Source: Gammaproteobacteria bacterium | GTDB taxonomy: Bacteria > Pseudomonadota > Gammaproteobacteria > Thiohalomonadales > Thiohalomonadaceae | NCBI GenBank assembly: GCA_023228645.1 | Contig: JALOAT010000004.1 | Location: forward strand, 62,001-126,000 | Direction: 5' to 3' | Length of the DNA stretch: 64,000 bases | Part shown: positions 16,506 through 26,049 of the stretch, piece after piece | Layout of the letters: the number at the start of each line of letters is the position of its first letter | Position numbering within the stretch: position 1 is the first letter of the stretch | Translations under genes and position numbers: made by a program | The notes under the pieces: model-generated | Told to the model about the DNA's origin: nothing | Databases searched by the model: none | The model's input: only the letters and a program-made list of their open reading frames with translations

Positions 16506-17729
16506 TTACATCATCGCCGAACCCATCTTGAAGATGGGCAGGTACATGGCGATGACCAGCCCGCCGACCACTACGCCCAGGAAGGCCATGATGAGGGGCT
16601 CCAGCAGACTACTGAGGCCGTCGACGGCATCATCCACTTCCTGCTCGTAGAAATCAGCGACCTTGCCGAGCATGCCGTCGAGCGAGCCGGCCTCCTCACC
16701 GATGGCGACCATCTGCACCACCATATTGGGAAACAGCGTGGCCTCCATCATGGACGACGTGAGCGATTGCCCTGTCGCCACTTGATCGCGCATGCGATAC
16801 ACGGCCGTCGCATACACCACGTTGCCGACTGCGCCGGCCACCGAATCCATGGCTTCCACCAGCGGAACACCGGCAGCGAACATGGTCGAGAGGGTGCGCG
16901 CGAAACGCGCGATGGCCGCCTTGACCAGAATCGCGCCAATCACCGGGACTTTCAGCGACAGCCGGTCGAGGGCATCGGCGAAGGCCTGTGAGCGCCGCTT
17001 CAACTGCACGAAACCCCAGCCAAGCACGCCCACGCCGCCGAAAATCGCCCACCACCATGCCTGGAAGACCTCCGACGCACTGACGACCAGTTTGGTGAGT
17101 GCGGGCAGATCGGCGCCCATGCCCGAGAACATGGATTCGAACTGCGGGATGACGAAAATGAGCAGGATGGCGGTGATGATGAAGGAAACGATCACCACCG
17201 CGGTGGGATAGAACATCGCCTTCTTGATCTTGCTCTTGATGGACTCGCTTTTTTCCTTGTAGGTGGCAATCTTGTCCAGCAGATTCTCGAGGATACCGGC
17301 CTGCTCACCGGCATGGATCAGGTTGCAGGTGAGGTTATCGAAATAGAGCGGATGCTTGCGCATGGCATCGGCCATCGTGCCGCCGGCTTCCACGTCCGAC
17401 TTGACGGTCAGGACGAGGTCGCGCATGGAGGGGTTTTCGTGGCCGCGGCCGATGATTTCGAAGGCCTGGACGATAGGCACACCGGAGGACATCATGGTGG
17501 CGAGCTGGCGCGAGAAGATGGCGATGTCCTTGGCCGTGATCTTCTTTCCGCTCGCACGTGATTTGGCCTTCCTTGAGACCTTCAGCGGATTGATGCCCTG
17601 CCGGCGCAGGTCCATCTTGACCATGGCCTCATTGGTGGCCTTGGCCTCGCCTTTGACACGCTGGCCTTTCTTGTCGGTCCCCTCCCAGGAGAAGACCTTC
17701 AGCTCCATCGCTGCTGCTTTCTCGGCCAT
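16506..17729 (-). CDS. pilC: Type IV pilus inner-membrane platform protein PilC
   Basis: PilC is the polytopic inner-membrane protein on which PilB drives pilus extension. The 407-residue product has two T2SSF domains (IFSRQLATMMSSGVPIVQAFE near 70, and ARFARTLSTMFAAGVPLVEAM near 272), each followed by hydrophobic helices, and ends LPIFKMGSAMM. It starts 2 nt after the pilB stop, forming a pilB-pilC-pilD operon. It is a paralogue of gspF at 24.7 kb; the N-terminal WEGTDKKGQRVKGE form and the PilB neighbour favour the pilus role. Confidence 0.95.
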   Translation of the reverse strand: MAEKAAAMELKVFSWEGTDKKGQRVKGEAKATNEAMVKMDLRRQGINPLKVSRKAKSRASGKKITAKDIAIFSRQLATMMSSGVPIVQAFEIIGRGHENPSMRDLVLTVKSDVEAGGTMADAMRKHPLYFDNLTCNLIHAGEQAGILENLLDKIATYKEKSESIKSKIKKAMFYPTAVVIVSFIITAILLIFVIPQFESMFSGMGADLPALTKLVVSASEVFQAWWWAIFGGVGVLGWGFVQLKRRSQAFADALDRLSLKVPVIGAILVKAAIARFARTLSTMFAAGVPLVEAMDSVAGAVGNVVYATAVYRMRDQVATGQSLTSSMMEATLFPNMVVQMVAIGEEAGSLDGMLGKVADFYEQEVDDAVDGLSSLLEPLIMAFLGVVVGGLVIAMYLPIFKMGSAMM

Positions 17730-17731
17730 GG

Positions 17732-19456
17732 CTATTCCTTCGTGACGCGATTGATCTCTTCGAGGCTCGTGAAACCGTCCTTGACCTTCTTGAGGCCGGA
17801 TTCACGCAAATCAGGGATGCCCTCGCGCTTGGCCTGGTCGGCCAGGTCTATGGCATTGCCGCCTTTCATGATGATGCGCTGCATCTCTTCCGAAAGCGTC
17901 ATTACCTGATAGATACCGACGCGGCCCTTGTAACCACCGTTGCACTTGTCACAGCCTGGGCCGGCCTTGTAGATCTTCAGATCATTCAACTCCGATTCCT
18001 TGAAGCCTTCCTTGAGCAATGCCTCGCGCGGTACGTCTTCCGGAACCTTGCAGGCCGGACACAGTCGGCGCGCCAGGCGCTGGGCGATGATGAGCGCCAC
18101 GGCGGAGGCGATGTTGTAGGGCGCGACACCGATGTTGACCAGGCGACCGATGGTCTGCGGGGCGTCGTTGGTATGCAGTGTGGACAGCACCAAGTGACCG
18201 GTCTGGGCCGCCTTGACGGCGATCTCGGCGGTTTCCAGGTCGCGGATCTCACCTACCATGATTACATCCGGGTCCTGGCGCAAAAAGGCCTTCAGCGCCG
18301 AGGCGAAGGTGAGGCCCACCTTGGGATTCACGTTGACCTGATTCACGCCGGGGAGGTTGATTTCCGCCGGGTCTTCCGCGGTGGAGATGTTGCGCTCGGG
18401 CGTATTGAGGATGTTCAGGCCCGTGTACAGCGACACGGTCTTACCGCTACCGGTCGGGCCGGTGACCAGGATCATGCCGTGGGGCCTAGCCAGCGCCTCC
18501 ATGTAGAGGGCCTTCTGCTCCGGCTCGTAACCCAGCACGTCGATGCCCAGCTTGGCGCTGGTGGGATCGAGGATACGCAGTACGATCTTTTCGCCGTACA
18601 ACGTGGGGCAGGTGCTGACACGAAAGTCGATGGCCTTGTTCTTGGACAGGGTAAGCTTGATACGGCCGTCCTGGGGCACGCGCCGTTCCGAGATGTCGAG
18701 GCGCGACATGACCTTCACGCGTGCGGCGATCTTCAACGCCAGTGCCACGGGCGGCGCCGCCACTTCGCGCAGGATGCCGTCCTGCCGGAAGCGCACGCGG
18801 TACATTTTTTCATACGGTTCGAAATGGATATCGGACGCGCCTTTGTTGATGGCGTCCAGCAACACCTTGTTCACGAAGCGGACGACGGGGGTGTCATCCA
18901 CTTCCGATTCGGCGGCATCGTTCCCGGGACCGGCGCCGTCCTCGTCCTCGGCGCTGATGTCCAGGTCTTCGAGATCCGAGTCCTGGAAGGCGCTCATGGC
19001 CGCATCCTGGCTCTCGAGCGCCTTCTCGATGGTCCGGGCGAGCTTGTCCTCTTCCACCAGCACCGCTTCGGTGTTGGCGCCCACATGGAACTTTATCTCG
19101 TCCAGGGCGGCCAGATTGGTGGGATCGGAAACGGCCACGAACAGCCGGTTGCCACGCTTGTACAGCGGCAGGGCATGATGGGCGCGCATGAGCTTTTCAT
19201 CGACCAGCTTGATGACCTCCTGGTCGACATCGAACGCGCCGATATCGAGCAGGGGGACGCCGAATTCCTGGGCGGCGGCATTGGCGATGGCGCGCGCTGC
19301 GCTCAGTTGGTTTTCGACCAGCCAGGTGACGAACGGAACCTTCTTCTTGCTGGAGAGTTCCTGTGCCTTTTCGGCATCCTGTTCAGACAGCAGACCGTCA
19401 CGAATCAGGCGTCGGGCGAGGCCGCTGAGCGGAACCTTTGTGGTTGGAGTGGCCAT
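17732..19456 (-). CDS. pilB: Type IV pilus assembly ATPase PilB
   Basis: PilB is the cytoplasmic hexameric ATPase that powers pilus extension. The 574-residue product has an N-terminal MshEN-type domain, a linker with an acidic stretch (EDLDISAEDEDG), Walker A GPTGSGKT, the Asp box and Walker B (RQDPDVIMVGEIRD), and a zinc-binding tetracysteine (CPAC...CDKC). The frame continues upstream, but ATG 19456 behind AGGAAC gives the family N-terminus MATPTTKVPLSGLARRL. No pilin gene precedes it here, although pilA often does. It is a paralogue of gspE. Confidence 0.95.
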   Translation of the reverse strand: MATPTTKVPLSGLARRLIRDGLLSEQDAEKAQELSSKKKVPFVTWLVENQLSAARAIANAAAQEFGVPLLDIGAFDVDQEVIKLVDEKLMRAHHALPLYKRGNRLFVAVSDPTNLAALDEIKFHVGANTEAVLVEEDKLARTIEKALESQDAAMSAFQDSDLEDLDISAEDEDGAGPGNDAAESEVDDTPVVRFVNKVLLDAINKGASDIHFEPYEKMYRVRFRQDGILREVAAPPVALALKIAARVKVMSRLDISERRVPQDGRIKLTLSKNKAIDFRVSTCPTLYGEKIVLRILDPTSAKLGIDVLGYEPEQKALYMEALARPHGMILVTGPTGSGKTVSLYTGLNILNTPERNISTAEDPAEINLPGVNQVNVNPKVGLTFASALKAFLRQDPDVIMVGEIRDLETAEIAVKAAQTGHLVLSTLHTNDAPQTIGRLVNIGVAPYNIASAVALIIAQRLARRLCPACKVPEDVPREALLKEGFKESELNDLKIYKAGPGCDKCNGGYKGRVGIYQVMTLSEEMQRIIMKGGNAIDLADQAKREGIPDLRESGLKKVKDGFTSLEEINRVTKE

Positions 19457-19794
19457 GAGTTCCTTGTTCTTCCGCAAGGCCTCTCTCGATAGCCTTGACC
19501 GATTTTTACTAACTGTCTGGCAAGCCTCGGGAAGTCTACGGACTTTCTGCGCCGCGGCGCAACGCTCGCCAGAGTCCAATGTGATGCGCGGCACGTATGC
19601 GCGCGGGCTGGCGCGCCTCGCGAGTCCGGCAGGGCGAAGGCTCCAGCGGCACTATCCGCATCAGGATGTGCGCCACAAGAACGATCACGCGCACGCCAGG
19701 ATTTCGCGATTGAAGCAGCCGGTTTGCTTGGAGTAAGGTGGCCAGCCGCAATTGGGCCTATGCTGAACAGGGCCGACTAATAGGGAGTGAGGGT
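19457..19794. promoter_or_regulatory. Divergent pilB / gspC intergenic region
   Basis: About 340 bp separate the divergently read pilB and gspC genes and must hold both promoters. No pilin gene, tRNA or clear terminator was found. An open stretch continues in the gspC frame from GTG 19738, but GGGAG at 19783-19787 sits 7 nt before GTG 19795, which is taken as the start. Confidence 0.4.
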
Positions 19795-20661
19795 GTGCTT
19801 GCTGAGTGGTTCCGCAAGATCCCGGTAGAACACTGGGCGCACGGCGTCTCGGTGCTCCTGATGCTGGCCGTGGCCTGGAGCCTCGCCGAACTTACCTGGA
19901 CGCTGCTGCCGGGCGCCGCCCCGGTAGTGGGCGACAGTGCGCCGACCCGGGTGCCGCGCCAGCCACGCGCGGCGGCGCCGCGGCTGGCGCCGGTCGCCGA
20001 TCTCTCCTTGTTCGGCAGGCCTGACACCGCGGTGGCTGCCAGGGGGGTGGATGCCCCCGAGACCCGGCTCAACCTGACCCTGCGTGGCGTGCTTGCCACG
20101 GGTTCGCCGTTCGCCCGCGCCATCGTGGCCGCGGCCGGTGGCAACGAATTGAGCTACCGGGTGGGCGACCCCCTGCCGGGCGGGGCCACCCTCGATCAGG
20201 TGCTGGCTGATCGGGTGATTCTGCAACGGGCCGGGCGCCTTGAGGCGCTGTTTCTGCCGAAGGACGCCGAGTCGGGCGGCGGCAGTCTGTCCTCCTTCGA
20301 GCGTTCGAGTGGCGATATGTCTTCGGCCGGGCCGCCCGCCGACCTGGATGCGCAGGTCCGCGAGGTGCGCCAGCGCATCCTCGACGATCCCACCCAGGCC
20401 TTCTCCTTCGCCCGCGTGCAGCCGGTCATGGAAGGGGGTAAACTCAAGGGCTACAAGTTATCGCCCAACAAGGAAAAACAGCTGTTCCGCCAGGTCGGAC
20501 TCCGGCCAGGGGACGTGGTCACCAGCGTGAACGGAATCCCCCTCGATGACCCGGCGACGGTCGGGCAGGTGCTGAATCAGCTGACGAACTCGAGCGAACT
20601 GACCCTTACCTTGGACCGCGGCGGTCGTCAGGAGACGGTTACCGTTTCTCTCGGCCAGTAG
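19795..20661 (+). CDS. gspC: Type II secretion system protein GspC
   Basis: GspC is the bitopic inner-membrane protein that connects the T2SS assembly platform to the GspD secretin. From GTG 19795 the product has 288 residues. It has one N-terminal membrane segment (GVSVLLMLAVAWSLAELTW), a proline-rich linker, the homology region with LFGR, and a C-terminal PDZ-like domain (VGLRPGDVVTSVNGIPLDD). A longer reading from GTG 19738 is possible, but the chosen start has a good GGGAG. It opens the gsp operon and is followed after 23 nt by gspD. Confidence 0.88.
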   Translation: MLAEWFRKIPVEHWAHGVSVLLMLAVAWSLAELTWTLLPGAAPVVGDSAPTRVPRQPRAAAPRLAPVADLSLFGRPDTAVAARGVDAPETRLNLTLRGVLATGSPFARAIVAAAGGNELSYRVGDPLPGGATLDQVLADRVILQRAGRLEALFLPKDAESGGGSLSSFERSSGDMSSAGPPADLDAQVREVRQRILDDPTQAFSFARVQPVMEGGKLKGYKLSPNKEKQLFRQVGLRPGDVVTSVNGIPLDDPATVGQVLNQLTNSSELTLTLDRGGRQETVTVSLGQ

Positions 20662-20684
20662 AAACAAGAACAACAAGGAACAGG

Positions 20685-22823
20685 ATGTTTCAGCATCTCC
20701 CGCTCAACAGGCACCACCGCCCTGCGCCCTGGCGGCTCGGCATCGCCTTCTGCGCCGCCAGTGTGCTGTGCACCCCCGCGGTCGCCCAGAAAGCGCCCGA
20801 CGAGCTTCCGCCGCCGCCCCGTCCAGGCAATGCGGCGCCGTCGCCCGCGCCGGGTGCGGGACAGGCGCCCGCCACCCCCTCCAAGCGCCTCCAGGCCGAC
20901 GAACGTATCACCCTCAACCTGAAGGAGGCCGACCTGGCCGCGGTAATCAGTACGGTCTCGGAACTGACCGGCCGTAACTTCATCGTCGATCCGCGGGTGA
21001 AGGGGCGGGTCACGGTGGTATCCGCGCGCCCGCTCAGCGCCGACGAGGTGTATCAGGTGTTCCTGTCGGTGCTCAACGTGCACGGTTTCGCCGTGGTGCC
21101 CGGCAAGGCCGCTTCGAAGATCGTCCCCATCGTGAATGCCAAGCAGGATGCCATCCCGACGGCCACGTCCCGGAGCCCCGGCAAAGGCGACGAGTACGTG
21201 ACGCGGGTCATCCAGGTGGACAACGTGGCGGTGCCGCAGCTGGTGCCCATCCTGCGCCCGCTGCTCTCCCAGCAGGCGCACCTGGCGGCCTATCCGCCCA
21301 GCAACGTGCTCATCGCCTCCGGTGAGGCCGCGGTGGTGGAGCGCATCGTCAAGCTCATCGAGAGCATCGACATCACCGGCGATGCGGACATGGAGATCAT
21401 CCCGCTGGCCCACGCCTCGGCGCCCGAGGTGGTGCGCATCCTCCAGTCGCTGCAACAGGCCGCCGAGAAGGACCAGCCGCCGGTGGGTCAGCCCACCATC
21501 GTCGCCGACGAGCGCACCAACAGCATCCTTATCAGCGGCGGGCCCACCCAGCGCCTGCGCCTGCGCGGCATCATCGCGCAGCTGGATACGCCGCTCGAAA
21601 CGGGCGGCAACACCGAGGTCATCTACCTGCGTTATGCCAAGGCCGAGGAGCTGGCGAACGTGTTGACCGGCGTCAGCGGCGCGCTGGTGGCGAAGGACGG
21701 CAAGCCGGCGGCGGGCGCGGCGGCCGCCAGCGCCAACGGCGCGTTCATCCAGGCCGACGAGGCCACCAACGCGCTCGTCATCAGTGCCGCGCCGGATGTG
21801 ATGCGCTCGCTCAAGGCGGTGATCCGGCGGCTCGACGTGCGCCGCGCCCAGGTGCTGGTGGAAGGCGTCATCGCGGAGATTTCGTCCACCCAGTCCAAGG
21901 AAATGGGCGTGCAATGGGCCTACTTCAATCCGGACGCCAGCGCCCCGGTGGGTTTCATCAACTTCGGCGCCGGCGCCGGCGTGAGCATCAGCAGCATCGC
22001 CGCGAGCATCGCCAGCGGCAACTTGCCGGCCGTGCCGGACGGCGCCCTGCTGGGCGCGGGCAACATCAAGCGGAACGGCGACGACACCACCGGCTACGCG
22101 GCCTTCGTGCGCGCCCTGGCGGGCGACGGCGACACCAACATCCTGTCCACGCCCTCGGTGGTCACCATGGACAACGAGGAGGCGGAGATCGTCGTCGGCC
22201 AGAACGTGCCCTTCATCACCGGCTCCTATTCGAGTACCGGCGCCGGTACCACACCCACCAGCCCGTTCCAGACCATCCAGCGCCAGGACGTGGGCCTGAC
22301 CCTGCGCGTGCGTCCGCAGATCAACGAAGGCAACGCCATCAAGCTGGAAGTGAACCAGGAGGTGTCCAGCCTGAGCACGGGTTCCACCAGTGCTGCGGAC
22401 ATCATCACAAACAAGCGCTCGTTAAAGACCTCGGTGATGGTGGACGACGGCCAGGTCGTGGTATTGGGTGGCCTCATCGACGACGATTTGCAGGAAAGCG
22501 ATCAGCGCGTCCCCATCCTGGGCGACATCCCGGTGCTCGGCTGGCTGTTCAGCCACAAGCGCACCACCAAGGTGAAGCGCAACCTGATGGTGTTCCTGCG
22601 GCCGGTGATCCTGCGTGACGAGACGCAGACCGCCTTGGTGTCCGGCGAAAAGTACAACTACATCCGCGCGCGCCAGCTGGAAGTGCGCGAGCGGGGCGTG
22701 GCCCTGATGAACGATAGCGTCTCGCCGGTGCTGCCGGAACTCAACGACATGCTGGTGCTGCCGCCACCGTTCCAGGACGATTTCGCGGGCGGCGCGGCCC
22801 AGGGGACTGAAACCACGCAATGA
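20685..22823 (+). CDS. gspD: Type II secretion system secretin GspD
   Basis: GspD forms the outer-membrane channel through which folded exoproteins leave the periplasm. The 712-residue product has a signal peptide (cleavage probably after TPAVA), an N0 domain (ERITLNLKEADLAAVISTVSE), repeated N1-N3 domains and the secretin core (VPFITGSYSS, QEVSSLSTGS, VLGGLIDDDLQES, VPILGDIPVLGWLF). A GGAACAGG site precedes the ATG, and the stop overlaps gspE (ATGA). No GspS pilotin gene was seen nearby, so targeting may use another lipoprotein or none. Confidence 0.97.
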   Translation: MFQHLPLNRHHRPAPWRLGIAFCAASVLCTPAVAQKAPDELPPPPRPGNAAPSPAPGAGQAPATPSKRLQADERITLNLKEADLAAVISTVSELTGRNFIVDPRVKGRVTVVSARPLSADEVYQVFLSVLNVHGFAVVPGKAASKIVPIVNAKQDAIPTATSRSPGKGDEYVTRVIQVDNVAVPQLVPILRPLLSQQAHLAAYPPSNVLIASGEAAVVERIVKLIESIDITGDADMEIIPLAHASAPEVVRILQSLQQAAEKDQPPVGQPTIVADERTNSILISGGPTQRLRLRGIIAQLDTPLETGGNTEVIYLRYAKAEELANVLTGVSGALVAKDGKPAAGAAAASANGAFIQADEATNALVISAAPDVMRSLKAVIRRLDVRRAQVLVEGVIAEISSTQSKEMGVQWAYFNPDASAPVGFINFGAGAGVSISSIAASIASGNLPAVPDGALLGAGNIKRNGDDTTGYAAFVRALAGDGDTNILSTPSVVTMDNEEAEIVVGQNVPFITGSYSSTGAGTTPTSPFQTIQRQDVGLTLRVRPQINEGNAIKLEVNQEVSSLSTGSTSAADIITNKRSLKTSVMVDDGQVVVLGGLIDDDLQESDQRVPILGDIPVLGWLFSHKRTTKVKRNLMVFLRPVILRDETQTALVSGEKYNYIRARQLEVRERGVALMNDSVSPVLPELNDMLVLPPPFQDDFAGGAAQGTETTQ

Positions 22824-24349
22824 CCAACCTGTCCGAAATCTTCGATGCCGCGCCGACGCCGCCGGCGGACGCACAGACCGGCGGCGCCCCGCGCCTCGGG
22901 TTTCCGTTCGCCAAGCGTCACGGGGTGTTCATCGGAGAGACGGAGCAGGGCCCGCGGGTGTTCTATCGCCCCGGCGTGAGCCTGGAGGCCCTGGCCGAGG
23001 TACGACGTCACCTGGGACGGGCCGCCCTGCTGGAGCAGGTGCCGGCGGAACGCTTCGACGCCCTGCTGCGCCAGAGCTACGAAAACACCTCCAGCGACGC
23101 CATGCAGATGATGGGCGACCTGGGCGACGACCTGGATCTGGCCCACATCGCCCAGTCCATCGCCGAGCCCGAGGACCTGCTCGAGAGCGAGGACGACGCC
23201 CCCATCATCCGGCTCATCAACGCCCTGCTCACCGAGGCGGTGAAGGAGGGCGCGTCGGACATCCACATCGAACCCTTCGAAGACCGCCTGGTGGTGCGCT
23301 TCCGCGTGGACGGCGTGTTGCGCGAAGTTTTGCAGCCGCAGAAGGGGCTGGCGCCGCTGCTGGCCTCGCGCATCAAGGTCATGGCCAAGCTCGACATTGC
23401 CGAGAAGCGCCTGCCCCAGGACGGCCGCATTTCCCTGCGCGTGGCCGGGCGGGCGGTGGACGTACGCGTGTCCACCCTGCCGTCGGGCCACGGCGAGCGC
23501 GTGGTGCTGCGTCTGCTCGACAAGCAGGCGGGGCGCCTCGATCTGGTGCACCTGGGTATGGACCCGGTGACCCTCCAGCGCATGGAGCACCTCATCGGCC
23601 AGCCCCACGGCATCATCCTGGTGACCGGCCCCACCGGCTCGGGCAAAACCACCACGCTGTATGCGGTGCTGTCGCGCCTGAACGATCACAGCCGCAACAT
23701 CATGACCGTCGAAGATCCCATCGAGTACTTCCTCGACGGCGTCGGCCAGACCCAGGTGAACGCCAAGGTGGACATGAGCTTCGCGCGCGGCCTGCGCGCC
23801 ATCCTGCGCCAGGACCCGGACGTGGTGATGGTGGGCGAGATCCGCGACCTGGAAACCGTGGAGATCGCCGTGCAGTCCAGTCTCACCGGCCACCTGGTGC
23901 TCTCCACCCTGCACACCAACACCGCCATCGGCGCCATCACCCGCCTGCGCGACATGGGTGTGGAGCCGTTCCTGCTCTCGTCCAGCCTGCTCGGCGTGCT
24001 GGCCCAGCGCCTGGTGCGCATCCTGTGTGATCACTGCAAGCGCCCCTACACGGCCTCGGCCAGCGACTGCGCGCTGCTCGGCGTGCCCGCCGACGCGCCA
24101 CCGACCATTTACAACCCGGTGGGTTGCCCGCACTGCAAGAACCTGGGCTACCGCGGGCGCACCGGCATCTACGAGCTGTTCCCGCTGGACGACACCCTGC
24201 GCGGCATGATCCACGACGGCGCCGGCGAGGCGGAGATGGAGGCCTATGTGCGCCCCATCGCGCCGGGCATCCGCAAGGACGGCATGCGCCGGGTGCTGGC
24301 CGGCCACACTACCCTGGCCGAAGTGCTGCGCGTGACTCATGAAAGCTGA
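22820..24349 (+). CDS. gspE: Type II secretion system ATPase GspE
   Basis: GspE is the cytoplasmic ATPase that drives pseudopilus growth through GspL and GspF. The 509-residue product has an N-terminal domain, Walker A GPTGSGKTTT, the Asp and His boxes (RQDPDVVMVGEIRD, GHLVLSTLHTN) and the zinc tetracysteine (LCDHC...CPHC). It overlaps gspD by ATGA. Downstream the operon is interrupted by a 392-bp non-coding stretch before gspF. It is closely related in plan to PilB (17.7-19.5 kb). Confidence 0.97.
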   Translation: MTNLSEIFDAAPTPPADAQTGGAPRLGFPFAKRHGVFIGETEQGPRVFYRPGVSLEALAEVRRHLGRAALLEQVPAERFDALLRQSYENTSSDAMQMMGDLGDDLDLAHIAQSIAEPEDLLESEDDAPIIRLINALLTEAVKEGASDIHIEPFEDRLVVRFRVDGVLREVLQPQKGLAPLLASRIKVMAKLDIAEKRLPQDGRISLRVAGRAVDVRVSTLPSGHGERVVLRLLDKQAGRLDLVHLGMDPVTLQRMEHLIGQPHGIILVTGPTGSGKTTTLYAVLSRLNDHSRNIMTVEDPIEYFLDGVGQTQVNAKVDMSFARGLRAILRQDPDVVMVGEIRDLETVEIAVQSSLTGHLVLSTLHTNTAIGAITRLRDMGVEPFLLSSSLLGVLAQRLVRILCDHCKRPYTASASDCALLGVPADAPPTIYNPVGCPHCKNLGYRGRTGIYELFPLDDTLRGMIHDGAGEAEMEAYVRPIAPGIRKDGMRRVLAGHTTLAEVLRVTHES

Positions 24350-24741
24350 GTCGAACATGAGACGTGAGGTGTTGGAGGTGAGAGGAGGCGCGTCAGAGGC
24401 GACGCCTCTCACCCCCTTCTCACTCCGGGGAGAGGGAACGTCAATCCCGGCCGCATGCCTCTTGCCCCCTCTCCCTCCGGGAGACGAGCGCATGGGTGCG
24501 CGAGGTACGACCCCATGGATGGGGGAGGTAGACCGCGCCGGGAGCAGGCGGTCGAGAGCAATGCATGGAGCAATTGCCGAGGGCTGGGGAGAGGGGATCA
24601 ATTTGGATGCGGCTGTTGGTTCATTGATCTCCTCATCCTTGCCCTGGGCTGGGGAGAGGGAGGTGATATGAGGTCGCCCCGACTGAAGCACACCATGCCA
24701 GTGCGGACACCCACGTCACTTCTCACGCGGCACTTCTAGCC
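24350..24741 (+). repeat. Non-coding repeat-like insertion between gspE and gspF
   Basis: A 392-bp stretch that breaks an otherwise compact operon. It contains CTCACTCCGGGGAGAGGG at about 24420-24437, its near reverse complement CCCCTCTCCCTCCGGGAGA at about 24465-24483, and two further GGGCTGGGGAGAGGG-type copies at about 24583 and 24651. These resemble the CCCTCTCCC/GGGAGAGGG intergenic repeats found in many high-GC gammaproteobacteria. Open frames inside it are low-complexity translations of the repeats. Part of a similar unit (TCCCTTCTCCCGGAGGGAAAGG) lies after clpB at 48715. Confidence 0.6.
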
Positions 24742-25953
24742 ATGGGCGCCTTCGAATACAGTGCCCTGGACAGCCGGGGCCGCCAGAGCAAGGGCGTCAT
24801 GGAGGGCGACAACGCCCGCCAGGTGCGCCAGCAACTGCGCGAGCAGGGGCTGACGCCGCTCGCCGTCGCGCCGGTTGTGGAACGCGAGGGACGGCGCGGC
24901 GGCACGGGTTCGCGGCGCGGCATCAGCGCCACCGATCTCGCCCTGGTGACGCGCCAGCTCGCCACCCTGGTGCGTTCCGGGCTGCCGCTGGAGGAGTCCC
25001 TGCGCACGGTGGCGCGGCAGACCGAAAAGGCGCGCATCAAGAGCATGATCCTGGCGGTGCGTTCGCGCGTGACGGAAGGCCACCCGCTGGCCTTCGGCCT
25101 GGCCGAATTTCCGCGCGCCTTCCCCGAGCTGTATCGCGCCACCGTGGCCGCCGGTGAGCAGTCCGGCCATCTCGACGCGGTGCTCGAACGTCTCGCCGAC
25201 TACACGGAAAGCCGCCAGCAGCTGCGCCAGAAGATCCAGCTGGCGCTGTTCTATCCCGCCATGCTCACGCTCATGGCGCTGGTGGTGACGGTCGGCCTGC
25301 TCACCTACGTGGTGCCCGAGGTGGTGCGCGTGTTCGAAGGCATCGGCCAGCAACTGCCGCTGCTCACGCGCCTGCTCATCGGTCTGAGCGACTTCCTGCG
25401 CGAGCACGGCATCTGGCTGTTGCTCGGCACGGTGCTCGGCGTGATGGCCTTCCGACGCGCCTTGCGCGTGCCGGCGCAGCGCTGGCGCTTCCACGTGCTG
25501 CTCCATCACCTGCCGCTCATCGCGCGGCTCATGCGCGGCCTCAACACCGCCCGTTTCGCACGCACCCTCAGCATCCTGGCGGCCAGCGGCGTGCCGGTGC
25601 TGGAGGCGCTGCGCATCGCCGCGCAGGTACTCTCCAGCCTGCCCATGCGCGCCTCGGTGGAGGAGGCCGCCGCACGGGTGCGCGAGGGCAGCAGCCTGTT
25701 CACGGCCCTGGAGCGCGGCGGCTATTTTCCGCCCATGACCCTGCACCTCATCGCCTCGGGCGAATCGAGCGGCCGGCTGGAGGAGATGCTGGAGCGCGCC
25801 GCCGAGAACCAGGAACGGGAACTGGAGACCACCATCGCCGCCATCATGGGCCTGTTCGAGCCGCTGCTCATCCTCGCCATGGGCGGCATCGTGCTGGTGG
25901 TGGTGCTCGCCATCCTGCTGCCCATCTTCGACCTCAACCAGTTGGTGAAATGA
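24742..25953 (+). CDS. gspF: Type II secretion system inner-membrane protein GspF
   Basis: GspF is the polytopic platform protein around which the T2SS pseudopilus is assembled. The 403-residue product has two T2SSF domains (LVTRQLATLVRSGLPLEESL near 75 and ARFARTLSILAASGVPVLEAL near 270) with hydrophobic helices after each and a final membrane segment ending LLPIFDLNQLVK. It starts right after the repeat insertion, with only a poor ribosome-binding site visible, so its translation or transcription may be set separately from gspE. It is a paralogue of pilC. Confidence 0.96.
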   Translation: MGAFEYSALDSRGRQSKGVMEGDNARQVRQQLREQGLTPLAVAPVVEREGRRGGTGSRRGISATDLALVTRQLATLVRSGLPLEESLRTVARQTEKARIKSMILAVRSRVTEGHPLAFGLAEFPRAFPELYRATVAAGEQSGHLDAVLERLADYTESRQQLRQKIQLALFYPAMLTLMALVVTVGLLTYVVPEVVRVFEGIGQQLPLLTRLLIGLSDFLREHGIWLLLGTVLGVMAFRRALRVPAQRWRFHVLLHHLPLIARLMRGLNTARFARTLSILAASGVPVLEALRIAAQVLSSLPMRASVEEAAARVREGSSLFTALERGGYFPPMTLHLIASGESSGRLEEMLERAAENQERELETTIAAIMGLFEPLLILAMGGIVLVVVLAILLPIFDLNQLVK

Positions 25954-26049
25954 GGCGGAAGCGGGACGTGGAACACTGGAAAACGCCGGGCACGGGGCAT
26001 AATGATCGGCCGGTCACACGCGCAAAAATTGCTAAACGGAAAGACGCAC

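Noticed and set aside
24339..24671. 110-codon open frame in the gspE-gspF gap
   Set aside because: It translates the GGGGAGAGGG repeats, has no ribosome-binding site and no recognisable family.
22658..24691. 677-codon open frame on the minus strand
   Set aside because: It is antisense to gspE and the end of gspD, which have clear families; the translation shows no domain.
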